Origin: UBA5486 sp036744795 | Lineage (GTDB): Bacteria > Bacillota > UBA4882 > UBA10575 | Assembly (NCBI GenBank): GCA_036744795.1 | Contig: DAIOHK010000012.1 | Span: 1-60,362, forward strand | Direction: 5' to 3' | Length of the DNA: 60,362 nucleotides | In this document: positions 1-8,785 of the stretch, one piece after another | Layout: the number at the start of each line of letters is the position of its first letter | How positions within the stretch are numbered: position 1 is the stretch's first letter | Notes under the pieces: model-generated | What the model was told of the DNA's origin: nothing | Databases searched by the model: none | What the model saw: only the letters and a program-made list of their open reading frames with translations | Translations under genes and position numbers: made by a program

Positions 1-1
1 A

Positions 2-664
2 TTATCCTTTGAAATTTGCTTCTTCTCTTTTTTCCAGGTAGCGCTCCAGCTTTCTCTTTACTCTTTGAAGTGCATTATCTACAGATTTTACATGGCGCTG
101 TAAATCTTCTGCTATCTCTTGATATGAACGTCCATCCAAATAAGACATTAATACTTTCCATTCTAAATCACTTAAGAATTCTCCCATCTTATTTTCAATA
201 TCAATAAACTCTTCTTTACTAATTAACAGTTCTTCAGGGTCCGTTACTTTGTTACCAGAAATTACATCCATTAAAGTACGATCAGATTCTTCATCATAGA
301 TGGGTTTGTTCAATGAAACATAAGAATTCAAAGGAATATGTTTCTGCCGAGTGGCTGTCTTGATTGCAGTTATTATCTGACGGGTAATACATAGTTCCGC
401 AAAAGCACGAAAAGAGGCCAGTCGATCGTGACGGAAATCCCGAATAGCCTTATAGAGCCCAATCATCCCCTCTTGAATGATATCTTCGCGATCTGCACCA
501 ATTAAAAAATAAGATCTAGCTTTTGCCCGGACAAAGTTTTTGTATTTATTGATCAGGTATTCCTGAGCTACATTATCACCTTGTCTGGCGGCTTCAACAA
601 TCGCTTCATCCATCATATTATCATAATCATAAGCCCCATAGTGTTTTTGAGGATTGGCCCCCAC
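2..664 (-). CDS. sigH: RNA polymerase sigma factor SigH
   Basis: Sigma-70 family factor of the SigH/Spo0H type, which in endospore formers directs transition-phase and early sporulation genes. Region 2 lies near residues 25-95 (YLINKYKNFVRAKARSYF, then GADREDIIQEGMIGLYKAI) and the region 4 helix-turn-helix is near residues 177-206 (DGRSYQEIAEDLQ). The open frame runs up to 802, but I chose the GTG at 664: it has GGAGG eight bases upstream and gives 220 residues, close to the usual SigH length, whereas the longer starts lack a ribosome binding site. It lies downstream of rlmB in the usual clostridial order mrnC-thyX-rlmB-sigH. The TAA stop is inside the window, so the gene is complete. Confidence 0.93.
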   Translation of the reverse strand: MGANPQKHYGAYDYDNMMDEAIVEAARQGDNVAQEYLINKYKNFVRAKARSYFLIGADREDIIQEGMIGLYKAIRDFRHDRLASFRAFAELCITRQIITAIKTATRQKHIPLNSYVSLNKPIYDEESDRTLMDVISGNKVTDPEELLISKEEFIDIENKMGEFLSDLEWKVLMSYLDGRSYQEIAEDLQRHVKSVDNALQRVKRKLERYLEKREEANFKG

Positions 665-672
665 AACTATCG

Positions 673-677
673 CCTCC
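673..677 (-). promoter_or_regulatory. Shine-Dalgarno that sets the sigH start
   Basis: GGAGG on the minus strand, eight bases before the GTG at 664. It is the only good ribosome binding site near the 5' end of the sigH frame and argues against the upstream ATG codons at 721 and 802. Confidence 0.7.
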
Positions 678-841
678 AGACGCACAATTAAATATTTTGT
701 TACATAACTTGTCCAATCCATTATACAGCAGGCCGTAATAACCGTCAAGAAGAATAGATCTTGTTGGCCATCGCTAGCAGGGTTTATTACATAAAACTTC
801 ATTTGATATGCTAGATAATGTATAAAAAACGGAAAACATTT

Positions 842-1597
842 TTAACAAAAATGACGTCTGCGTAATACTTCATAAAGAAAGATACCTGCTGCAACAGAAA
901 CATTTAATGAAGCTACCTTACCAGACATTGGAATCTGAAGCAACAGATCACAGCGGTCTTTAGCCAAACGGGAAAGTCCTTTTCCTTCTCCCCCTAGTAC
1001 TAAGCAAAGTGGCAATGAAAGATCAAAATTCTCCTCCCACATAACTTTTCCATCCATATCAGCACCGATAATCCAGCACCCTTTAGCCTTTAACTCCTCA
1101 ATTCCTCTTGCTGTATTCTTGACCTGAGCCACTGGAAGATGATTGGCCGCTCCAGCTGAAGCCCTTAAAACCGTAGCATTTAGCCCTACCGAACGCCGCT
1201 CTGGTACAATCACCCCGTGGGCCCCGCTGACCTCCGCAGTTCGGATAATACTCCCCAAATTATGAGGATCTTCTACCCCATCCAGAAGTAGAACAAGGGG
1301 AGCCTCACCTTTAGCGCTTGCCCCGGAAAGAATCTCATTGATCGTTGAATAAGGAAGAGCAATAGCGATGCCCAACACTCCTTGATGTCTTCCTGTCTTT
1401 GAATAATGAGCCAGCTCTTTTTTCTCCCTGTATTCTAAAGGAATATTCTTTTGCTCTGCCAATTCCTGAATCTCTTTCAGCGGACCTCCATGCGCTCCGC
1501 TGGCAATAATAATTCTTTTCAATGGTCGTCCTGATTTGAGTGCTTCTAGAACCGGATTTCTTCCTTCCAATAGCTCCTCAGTTTGACTCCTTACCAC
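842..1597 (-). CDS. rlmB: 23S rRNA 2'-O-methyltransferase RlmB (SpoU/TrmH family)
   Basis: Methylates the 2'-O of a conserved guanosine in 23S rRNA using S-adenosylmethionine. The N-terminal substrate-binding part contains LLEGRNPVLEAL. The SPOUT knot motifs follow: DPHNLGSIIRTAE near residue 110, LGGEGKGLSRL near 200 and SLNVSVAAGIFLYE near 232. The 251-residue length is typical. The start is GTG at 1597 behind GGAGAGGG, and the gene overlaps the end of thyX by 20 bases, so the two are probably translationally coupled. Confidence 0.93.
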   Translation of the reverse strand: MVRSQTEELLEGRNPVLEALKSGRPLKRIIIASGAHGGPLKEIQELAEQKNIPLEYREKKELAHYSKTGRHQGVLGIAIALPYSTINEILSGASAKGEAPLVLLLDGVEDPHNLGSIIRTAEVSGAHGVIVPERRSVGLNATVLRASAGAANHLPVAQVKNTARGIEELKAKGCWIIGADMDGKVMWEENFDLSLPLCLVLGGEGKGLSRLAKDRCDLLLQIPMSGKVASLNVSVAAGIFLYEVLRRRHFC

Positions 1598-2279
1598 TAT
1601 TTAAACCCTCTCCTTCCACATAGGGATGACCACAGGTAAGAGCACCCTCCGGACATTCCCCCTTAACCAAACAACCTGGTCCGGACTTACTGAAAACCAC
1701 CGGGGCGACCTTTAAAACCTGATGCCGGATTTCCCAAGCCAGTTCCTGGATTTCCAACTGTGCACGCCGGCAACACCGCAATTGGAAAAAGTTAAATAAA
1801 CTGCGTGCATTCATCGTCATAATTAGCTGTGTCTCGCAAGCATTTGGTAGTAAATACCGAGCATCCTCTTTAGGAATTCCTAAAGCAATCAATCTTTTAT
1901 AAGCCTCCCTGATCTGTCCTATCGCCGCATCAAACTCCTTTTTAGCCTGAAAATCACCTGTAATAGATGGAGGGGTAATAACTTTAAATTCGCCCTCATC
2001 CACATAACGCTGGGATCTTTGAGAATAAGAAGCAATCCGGTGCCTAACTAATTGATGAGATAAGCTTCTACTCACCCCGGTAATCGCAAAAGTAAAGGAA
2101 ATATGTTCAAAAGGGGACAAATGTCCATAGCTCCATAATTTAGCTAAAAATTTCCCTTGTTTCTCCGGAGTTAACCCCTCCCAGAGATCTTCTGCCGGAA
2201 GAGAAGAATAACAAAGACGTGCTGCTGTAGCTACCACCCGATCCGGTTCCGGCGTATGAGTTAATAAAATTACTTTCAT
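1578..2279 (-). CDS. thyX: FAD-dependent thymidylate synthase ThyX
   Basis: Makes dTMP from dUMP using FAD, NADPH and methylene-tetrahydrofolate. The ThyX signature RHRx7S is at residues 79-89 (RHRIASYSQRS). The downstream segment LLPNACETQLIMTMNARSLF carries the conserved substrate-binding region around its NARSL. The length of 233 residues is normal. The ATG overlaps the mrnC stop as ATGA, and the 3' end overlaps rlmB, forming a tight mrnC-thyX-rlmB operon. No thyA is seen in the window. Confidence 0.96.
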   Translation of the reverse strand: MKVILLTHTPEPDRVVATAARLCYSSLPAEDLWEGLTPEKQGKFLAKLWSYGHLSPFEHISFTFAITGVSRSLSHQLVRHRIASYSQRSQRYVDEGEFKVITPPSITGDFQAKKEFDAAIGQIREAYKRLIALGIPKEDARYLLPNACETQLIMTMNARSLFNFFQLRCCRRAQLEIQELAWEIRHQVLKVAPVVFSKSGPGCLVKGECPEGALTCGHPYVEGEGLNSGKESN

Positions 2280-2701
2280 TCCTGGTTTTCTCCTTCCTTC
2301 TTCTTTATTCCATTCTGCTCTGCTTTTAAATAAGCATAACCGAGCTCGATTAATTCCTTCATTCTTTGCTCTCGTCCGGTCAAATAGAGATAGCCCAAAA
2401 GGCCTTCCCAGGCCGTACTATAACGATAAGTAATAACATTAGTATGGGTAGGGATATGACCACTCTTTTGATTTCTTCCCCTCTTAATTATTCGCTTTTC
2501 TTCCTCTGTTAATTGGTGATCAATAAACCGGACAATTCTGGCCTGAGCTTCAGCCCTGACAAATTTAATAGCCTCCTGATGCAGTTCCCCGGTAGTTTTT
2601 GTTTGGCCCTCCTTGATTAAACTTTCCCTTATATAAAGTTCGTAAAGAGCATCACCAAGATAGGCCCATAATACTGGAGATAATTCATTAACATTCTGCA
2701 A
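2276..2701 (-). CDS. mrnC: Mini-ribonuclease III
   Basis: RNase III catalytic domain without a dsRNA-binding domain; in Bacillus subtilis MrnC matures 23S rRNA. The RNase III signature is visible as LSPVLWAYLGDALYELYIR near residues 7-25, and the second acidic motif as YSTAWEGLLGYLYL near residues 94-107. Its 141 residues fit the family. The start is TTG at 2701 preceded by AAGGAAG. It is the first gene of the operon visible here; in relatives cysS often precedes it, but here a PHP endonuclease does. Confidence 0.93.
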   Translation of the reverse strand: MQNVNELSPVLWAYLGDALYELYIRESLIKEGQTKTTGELHQEAIKFVRAEAQARIVRFIDHQLTEEEKRIIKRGRNQKSGHIPTHTNVITYRYSTAWEGLLGYLYLTGREQRMKELIELGYAYLKAEQNGIKKKEGENQE

Positions 2702-2778
2702 GTATTTTCTTCCTTTCTAAAGTAAGCGAAGTTAAGAAATTTATACTATTTCTCACTTTGCCTTTGTTACTCCTTTTT

Positions 2779-4059
2779 TTAGTCTCCCTTAGAAGAATGC
2801 CTTAAATAAGCTTCTCTTTCGGCCTTACTAAAGATTTTAACTATTCCGTATTCACCATCAAAACCCGGACTGATCTCAAGTAACCCCTTACGCACCCGGC
2901 GAATCCCCTCAGCCGTTAGCGACCCCGCCGTCTTAGTAATAGCACTGAGCGGCGCTTCCCGGATTACTGTTAATTCTGGTCCATGTTCGTGTAAAAGCTG
3001 ATCGTAAATTCGATTCACTGTTTTGGTGTTTTCTCCCATACCTACCGTGGCCGCAATTATTCTGGTCAAGGGAACCAAACGCTCAAAAGGACGTCTAGAG
3101 GAAGGTTTTCCTTCCTTTTCCCGGTCCGCTAAGAGTTCCAGGCGGTGTAGCACCCCTACTGTAATCTTGCGGTGACAAACCGGACATTCATACCCTGCTT
3201 CAATACTCTGACGTGGGTGCCACTGAATTCCACAAGTGCGGTGCCCGTCCCAATGGTACTTGCCTTCTTCCGGGAAAAACTCTATCGTACCTAAAAATCC
3301 CTCAAAAGGTGGGCGCAATGCTTTACGCAAAGCACTAAAAGAAAGTTCTATATCAAAAAGATTAGCTTCCCGCCCTAGATACCGCGCGGAATGAGCATCA
3401 GAATTCGAAACCAGAGCGTACTGATCTAACATCGATAACCTCCGGTTCATAGCAGGATCGGAGGATAATCCAGTTTCCAGAGCAGTAATCTCTCCAGCCA
3501 AATCTGCATAACATTCCGCAAGGGTGTTAAATTCGGATTTCATACCAAAAACAGAAAAATGCGGGGTCCAAATATGAGCTGGGATTAAGAACGCCTCCGG
3601 TGAAACTTCCAAGGTAAGTTCTAGCAAATCCCTGCTGTTCAGGCTTAAAATCGGACGGCCATTCACTGCTGTTTTACCATACTTCTCTAACTGTGCTCCA
3701 AGTTTATCCGCAGCTTCAAAGCCGGGAAGTAGAATCAAATGATGAACCTTCCGGGTCTTCCCTTCTTGCTTATAGATCGTACAGACCTCGCCTCCGATCA
3801 CAAAACGAACCGGTGGGATATGCGGAATCTCGGGATCGGGTTTAATATAATAATCTTTTTTTAAACTCCAAAGTCCATCCTCAGCTACTTCCAGTTTCTC
3901 ACGGAGTTCCTTTCGCCAAAGTGGGTGAGTAAAATCACCAGTACCAATCAAGGTTAGGCCTTTGCGTTCAGCCCAAAAAACCAAGTTTTCCGGTGTAATT
4001 TGTCTACTGGTAGCCATCGAATAACGAGAATGAATGTGTAAATCTGCCCATAATTTCAT
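2779..4059 (-). CDS. EndoQ-type endonuclease (PHP domain plus zinc finger)
   Basis: Belongs to the PHP-domain family that includes endonuclease Q, which nicks DNA 5' of deaminated bases and abasic sites. Visible: the metal-binding start LHIHSRYS with His8 and His10, TGDFTHP near residue 41, PAHIWTPH near 160, SNSDAH near 218, and a zinc-finger-like Cys set at residues 276, 292 and 295 with nearby His. The open frame reaches 4110, but the ATG at 4059 has GGAG at good spacing and starts at the conserved MKLWADLH. The 426-residue length fits EndoQ. Family assignment is from memory of the motifs; substrate specificity is inference. Confidence 0.83.
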   Translation of the reverse strand: MKLWADLHIHSRYSMATSRQITPENLVFWAERKGLTLIGTGDFTHPLWRKELREKLEVAEDGLWSLKKDYYIKPDPEIPHIPPVRFVIGGEVCTIYKQEGKTRKVHHLILLPGFEAADKLGAQLEKYGKTAVNGRPILSLNSRDLLELTLEVSPEAFLIPAHIWTPHFSVFGMKSEFNTLAECYADLAGEITALETGLSSDPAMNRRLSMLDQYALVSNSDAHSARYLGREANLFDIELSFSALRKALRPPFEGFLGTIEFFPEEGKYHWDGHRTCGIQWHPRQSIEAGYECPVCHRKITVGVLHRLELLADREKEGKPSSRRPFERLVPLTRIIAATVGMGENTKTVNRIYDQLLHEHGPELTVIREAPLSAITKTAGSLTAEGIRRVRKGLLEISPGFDGEYGIVKIFSKAEREAYLRHSSKGD

Positions 4060-4111
4060 TGTTTCAACTCCATTGTGTACTCTGTTTATAAAGGGGATTT
4101 CACAACCCATT

Positions 4112-4132
4112 GCCTGTTGCTAGTCACTAGTC
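4112..4132. repeat. Short heptanucleotide array (about 3 units)
   Basis: Three 7-base units (GCCTGTT, GCTAGTC, ACTAGTC) followed by a tail with CTTTGTAAGCTACG, which recurs after the larger array at 11128-11183. It is the smallest member of a dispersed family and sits just upstream of the EndoQ gene. Confidence 0.5.
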
Positions 4133-4233
4133 TTGAATGTCATCCTTTGTAAGCTACGAATGAATTTCCTTAAATTGTGTAATTCCTTAAGTATTATAAC
4201 AGATTTAACCTCAATAAGGTGCTTTTAAAATAT

Positions 4234-4268
4234 AAAAGCAGCCCGTTCATTAAAACGAGCTGCTTTTT
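4234..4268. terminator. Terminator of the hemerythrin genes
   Basis: A near-perfect stem (AAAAGCAGC pairing with GCTGCTTTT) with A/T tracts on both sides, so it could act in both directions. It lies just downstream of the hemerythrin gene that ends at 4299. The plus-strand frame across it is not a gene. Confidence 0.8.
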
Positions 4269-4298
4269 TGGGAAATTCATTTTAATTTCTTATCCTAA

Positions 4299-4934
4299 TC
4301 ATTCTTCTTTAATTACCTCTAGGGGATCCATCTGCATCAGTAACCACAATTTCTCCAGTTCTTGCTGTTCATTAATACTATCTACACCTAATTCAGCCTG
4401 GAGCTCATCTAGGCTTTTCTGGTAAAGCTGGAGTAAATCTTGGTTTAAGTCTTGCATTAGCTCTTTTATTTTGGAATCTAATTCCTGATCCTCTTTAGGC
4501 GAAAGAACCGACTTTAATAACGGAAAGAGTATTGTCTCCTCTTCACCGGCATGGGCAGCTATTAATTGGGAATAAGCTCGAATATTAGTCTCTAAATTCT
4601 TGTAGAGGTTAGAATCAGAATCTTTCTCCAGAGCCATAATATTCTCCAGTAAATCCAAGAGATATTTTTCTGCCTCCCGGTGGTCGTTTTCCAGTACCTC
4701 CAATACGCCTTCCTGATCGGGAAACCCTTTACTTTTAAGAAAACCTAATACCAAGTGATCTTCAATCCACATATGAAAATGACGGATGAAAAAATCGGCA
4801 AATTTTGCTACCTTTTGAAAAAATATCGGCGAAATCTCTTCACCTTTTAATAATTTATCCGCAGCTGTATTCAAATATATATGAAAAACTTTCAGCTTTT
4901 TATGTTCTTCTCTTAGCAGATTAATCACTTGCAT
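4299..4934 (-). CDS. Hemerythrin HHE domain protein
   Basis: A 211-residue helical protein with the hemerythrin cation-binding pattern: EEHKKL near residue 9, FIRHFHMWIEDHLV near 49, ENDHREAEKYL near 83 and AAHAGEEETILFPLL near 125. Such proteins carry a non-haem di-iron centre and bind oxygen or NO, or repair Fe-S centres. No signal peptide is seen, so it is probably cytoplasmic. It starts three bases after the preceding gene, which encodes a second hemerythrin-like protein, and the pair is co-transcribed. The specific ligand cannot be read from sequence. Confidence 0.83.
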   Translation of the reverse strand: MQVINLLREEHKKLKVFHIYLNTAADKLLKGEEISPIFFQKVAKFADFFIRHFHMWIEDHLVLGFLKSKGFPDQEGVLEVLENDHREAEKYLLDLLENIMALEKDSDSNLYKNLETNIRAYSQLIAAHAGEEETILFPLLKSVLSPKEDQELDSKIKELMQDLNQDLLQLYQKSLDELQAELGVDSINEQQELEKLWLLMQMDPLEVIKEE

Positions 4935-4937
4935 TTT

Positions 4938-5672
4938 CTATTCCATCCTTTTTATTTCCTTTATTCCTACATCATCATCTTCTTGATATTTTTCCCTCAA
5001 TTGATCAGTTTCACTCAAAGATTTTAAATTATTTCCTGTCTCTTCTCCAGCTGTATCAATTTCTCTTAAAGACGCTGGGCAGTTTTCTACCAAAAGTTCT
5101 TCCTCAATCTTCTCTTCTTCCTCCACAAAAGCTGGAAGACACGTTCCCTTTCCTAAATACTCCTGACATAGTTCCTCAGAAAACTTACAAGCCCTTTTTA
5201 ACCTTTCCACACGGAGGCCGGTAGGTATCGGGTACTCCGGAATCTCAATTTCTGCTCCATTCATCACAGCCAGTTCCTTAAAAGCAGAATCCTCTATTGA
5301 AAGATGATTTGCCACTGTTTCTGCAAACTCTTCTCCCAGTTTTGTATATTCGCGCCCGGCATTAGGTCGCCCAGATTTTAATAGTCTCATCGTTGTTTCT
5401 AATTTTCTTAAAGCAACTATTATCTGATTATGATCCCCTTCAATTCTGTCTATTAAAGGATGTTTTATTTTACGAAACATTGCAAAGGCTATTTCTTCTT
5501 CGATCTTCATATGTTCTCGCTCAAGAAAGTCCCGCCAAAACCCTAATAGATTATCTAAATGCAAAACATTAACCCCCTTGGCTGTCTTTAACCTCTTTAT
5601 CAATTCATTTTGCACGCAGAGCATTTCATCTATAGCCCGGTGTTCGATACTTACACGTACAAAGTATTCCAA
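4938..5672 (-). CDS. Hemerythrin-like HHE domain protein with acidic tail
   Basis: A 244-residue protein. Residues 1-150 carry HHE-like spacing: SIEHRAIDEM at the N terminus, LEREHMKIEEEIAFAMF near residue 52, EGDHNQI near 79 and VANHLSIEDSAFKEL near 115. The last 60 residues are rich in Glu and look disordered. The start is TTG at 5672 behind GGGGGTG. It forms an operon with the hemerythrin gene immediately downstream, with no shared repeat between them, so they look like diverged paralogues that may act together in oxygen or NO sensing or detoxification (inference). Confidence 0.75.
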   Translation of the reverse strand: MEYFVRVSIEHRAIDEMLCVQNELIKRLKTAKGVNVLHLDNLLGFWRDFLEREHMKIEEEIAFAMFRKIKHPLIDRIEGDHNQIIVALRKLETTMRLLKSGRPNAGREYTKLGEEFAETVANHLSIEDSAFKELAVMNGAEIEIPEYPIPTGLRVERLKRACKFSEELCQEYLGKGTCLPAFVEEEEKIEEELLVENCPASLREIDTAGEETGNNLKSLSETDQLREKYQEDDDVGIKEIKRME

Positions 5673-5751
5673 TTTTACACCCCCTTTATTTACTAATTTC
5701 CTCCCTTTTAAGATTGTTATAGATAATTAATGGTTTTTATGATTAAAAAAT

Positions 5752-5775
5752 AAAAAAAAGAGCCTTTCGGCTCCT
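5752..5775 (-). terminator. Terminator of the yhaO-yhaN operon
   Basis: GAGCC-GAAA-GGCTC hairpin followed on the minus strand by eight T residues, 25 bases after the yhaN stop. It has classic intrinsic terminator form with a GNRA loop. Confidence 0.9.
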
Positions 5776-5800
5776 AGATAAGGGGACGGTTCTCTTATAC

Positions 5801-8785
5801 CTAAGATACGTTTATAGTTTTCCCCCATAAGGCAAAGTCGTTTCTATGAGATAAAAGTAGAATCTGCCGTTCTTTCGCAAGGATCTCGAGTGAAGATTTA
5901 ATATTATTCAAACGCTCATCATCGCAATTAAGAAAGGGATCATCAAAAATAAATGGTAAAACCGTGTCCTCTGCCAAAAGTTGAGCAATCCCCAGACGTA
6001 AGGCGATATAAAGCTGATCCCGAGCCCCATGACTAAGTTGAGACGGAACAACCAGCCGACCATCAATATTAATATTTACCTTAAAATCCTCACTAATCTC
6101 TATCATTCGATTACTTAAGCCGGTAAGACTCTGGTAATATTCTGAAGATATTTCAGATAATCTGGTGCGATAAGAACTTTGAAAATCATTTATTGCCGCA
6201 GTTAATTCTTCATAGGCCAATGTCAGAGCATCAACCATTATTTTTAACTCGTCTCTACGCTCTTCCAGCTCCTTAAGTCTTAACTCCGCCATCGCAATGT
6301 TAACCGGCTCTTGTCCTTGTACCCGAGCAATATCTGTATTTAACTCTCGGATTCTCTGATCAATCCTGGATAATACTGTTTTCAACTCTTCGGTTTCCTG
6401 TTCTAGCCGCCGATAGTCTTGAGCAATTTTCTCCGGATTATCAACCTGTTCAATCCCAATTAACTCCGGATTTTCTTTTTTTAGCTTTTGCCATTCACTA
6501 TAGATCGCTTGGGACTTAATCAAGGCATCATTATTTTTATCCTCCAGTCCTTCCAGGGAGTCAACTCTCTGAGTTACTAGAATATTCTTTAAAGAATCTA
6601 AGGCCTTTTCTGCTTTCAACTCTAATTTTTGCCAAGATAACCAGTACTTCTTAGCTTCATTATAATTACCTCCAGCATAATCCAAAAGGCTGGAAATTTT
6701 CTTTGCCAATAGTTCTTCTTTATCAGCTAGCTTCTTCAATTCCTGGTGTTGTCGCTCCAAATGTTCCTGATTAGCTTTGTTTCTTGCTTTAACCTCAGTA
6801 CATACCCTAATTTTTTCTTCATAATCCTCAGCCTCTGCAAGAAGCCTCTCCCACCACTGAGGTGTTCTCGCCTCTAGCCAGTTTAAGAGATCCCGAAGGT
6901 ACCCAAACTTCTTCCCCGGTTCTACTGCACGGGCAAATTCCCTTAATTCAAGCCATCTTTCAGTCACTTTATATCTTTCCTCATCAAGGGGGAAGTCTCC
7001 CGCCTCACCAGCAAATCCACCCAATTCTCTTCGCTTAAATTCCTGCAATTTTAAGGCCGTCTCTTCCTGTTCAAACTGGAACTGCTCCCATCTCCGGCTA
7101 GCTGTAGCAAGATCATTAAACTGTAATTCAAAAGGCCTAACCAGATTATTGAAATCTTCTAGTGCCAACTGAGCTTGTTTCGTCATTAATTCATTTTTTA
7201 TAACCCTCTGATCAACTTCCGTCTGGGAAGCAATTGGATAAATTACTTTCCCTAAAAGATAGCCTAATCCAGCACCAGCGAAAAATGAAAGAACCAGTAT
7301 AACAAAGCCCCAGACACCCTCCATTGAGAATAAATTAGCAGCAACACTAGTTCCCACTGCAAAAATAAGAGCCAATAAAGCACGAAATTTTGATTGTCGC
7401 TTATTTCTCTTCAGCTCAGCTCTAGCTTTTTCTAATCTAAGAATAGAACTTTCCAAATCAGAATGGAGTCTAGCTTTCCGATCTCTATATGATTTTAAAG
7501 TTTCTATCAAATCCGGATTAGCACCCTTAAATAGAGCAAACTCCTCCTCCAGCATCTCTTGGCATTCTCGATGAGCAGCCTGTACTTGCTCAATATTCTC
7601 CCAGTCAGATAAAGCTTCCGCCACCTGTCTCTGGAACCCCTTAAGTAGTGAAACCGGTCCTGAACCGAAAACACTCCAATCAATTCTACTGCTTGCCCCG
7701 TCCTCGTCCCGGTTCCCGTTTACCTCTACTGATTTGACAAGCGATTCCTCTAACTTCAAAATTTGTTCTTCCAAATTTATTTTTCGTTCCTGAAGCGCTT
7801 GAAGTTCACTAATAATCTCACCTGTCTCCGCTGGTAAACTTGGCCCCCAGGGGAAATCAGTTTTTTGTTCTTTTACTTCCTTTAGCTCCGCAGATAATTT
7901 ATTTGCTTGTTCTTTAGCATGATTAATCTGATTATAAAGTTTACGAGCCGAATTGTAACTCTCGTTAAAATGTACCCATTCGGACCAAATCTTTAGGGTT
8001 CTTTCCTTCTCCCTAAGTTTACCCTCTTTCTTTTCTCTTAATATCTCCTGCTCAGAAAGGCTTTTTCTATACTCTTCCAACCGGTCTACAATCTCCCGAT
8101 CTTTTTCAATCTCCTGTTTTATTTGGAGAATTTCTTCCTCAAGTAGTTCTAATTCTCTAGCATCAACAGCATCTCTAGAGGTTACACCCCGCCGTCCTGT
8201 AAATCGCGTAATTAACCTGAGTTCCTCTGTTATTTTCTCTATCGCCTGATTAAAACCAGTTCCTGTTCCTGAAAGTAACTCCTGCACCCGTCCATCAATC
8301 TCTTCCCCTTCAGGCAAAGGCTGGGTAAGGCAGAAAGTAGCCTCGAACAGTTCTCGCGAACTTAATCCAAATAAAGTTTTGATCTTTTCCTCATAGCGAA
8401 TATTCCGCTTCTGCGCACGAGGATTATGGGTTCCACTTGCAATTTCCCGGTATTGCTCTCCCTCTCGCCGTGCAAGAGAGACCTGATTATTATTGAAATC
8501 TCGGCGAATCCGGTAAGATTTTTCATTAATTGTACAGATAATTTCTCCTTCAAACCGGAGGGGATGATCCCAGTTCCGAAAGCGGGATTGACCAAAGACC
8601 GATTCATCAGTAGTTTGTGGTATCCCAAAAATAATTGCCCCAATCCCGGCTACTAATGTCGATTTTCCGGTCTCATTTGGTGCAACCAAAACATTCATTT
8701 TATTGTTGAAGGTAAACTCTACCGTCTCCCGGTAGGGGCCGAAACCGGAGAGGGTAACCTTGTTAAATTGAACCTTTGGCATCAT
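5801..8785 (-). CDS. YhaN-like AAA ATPase (SMC/Rad50 type) with a membrane hairpin
   Basis: 994-residue Rad50/SbcC-like ATPase. The Walker A APNETGKST is at residues 35-43; long coiled coils occupy roughly 190-450 and 560-860; the ABC-like signature QLSHGARDQLYIALRLG and Walker B LPFIFDDPF lie near 915-955. Unlike SbcC, two hydrophobic segments at about residues 462-510 interrupt the coiled coil (LLALIFAVGTSVAANLF, then VILVLSFFAGAGLGYLLG), which suggests tethering to the membrane. It overlaps the nuclease gene yhaO by four bases (ATGA). Together they should form an Mre11-Rad50-like DNA end-processing complex, as for the YhaON pair of Bacillus; the exact role is not established from sequence. 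Confidence 0.85.
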   Translation of the reverse strand: MMPKVQFNKVTLSGFGPYRETVEFTFNNKMNVLVAPNETGKSTLVAGIGAIIFGIPQTTDESVFGQSRFRNWDHPLRFEGEIICTINEKSYRIRRDFNNNQVSLARREGEQYREIASGTHNPRAQKRNIRYEEKIKTLFGLSSRELFEATFCLTQPLPEGEEIDGRVQELLSGTGTGFNQAIEKITEELRLITRFTGRRGVTSRDAVDARELELLEEEILQIKQEIEKDREIVDRLEEYRKSLSEQEILREKKEGKLREKERTLKIWSEWVHFNESYNSARKLYNQINHAKEQANKLSAELKEVKEQKTDFPWGPSLPAETGEIISELQALQERKINLEEQILKLEESLVKSVEVNGNRDEDGASSRIDWSVFGSGPVSLLKGFQRQVAEALSDWENIEQVQAAHRECQEMLEEEFALFKGANPDLIETLKSYRDRKARLHSDLESSILRLEKARAELKRNKRQSKFRALLALIFAVGTSVAANLFSMEGVWGFVILVLSFFAGAGLGYLLGKVIYPIASQTEVDQRVIKNELMTKQAQLALEDFNNLVRPFELQFNDLATASRRWEQFQFEQEETALKLQEFKRRELGGFAGEAGDFPLDEERYKVTERWLELREFARAVEPGKKFGYLRDLLNWLEARTPQWWERLLAEAEDYEEKIRVCTEVKARNKANQEHLERQHQELKKLADKEELLAKKISSLLDYAGGNYNEAKKYWLSWQKLELKAEKALDSLKNILVTQRVDSLEGLEDKNNDALIKSQAIYSEWQKLKKENPELIGIEQVDNPEKIAQDYRRLEQETEELKTVLSRIDQRIRELNTDIARVQGQEPVNIAMAELRLKELEERRDELKIMVDALTLAYEELTAAINDFQSSYRTRLSEISSEYYQSLTGLSNRMIEISEDFKVNINIDGRLVVPSQLSHGARDQLYIALRLGIAQLLAEDTVLPFIFDDPFLNCDDERLNNIKSSLEILAKERQILLLSHRNDFALWGKTINVS

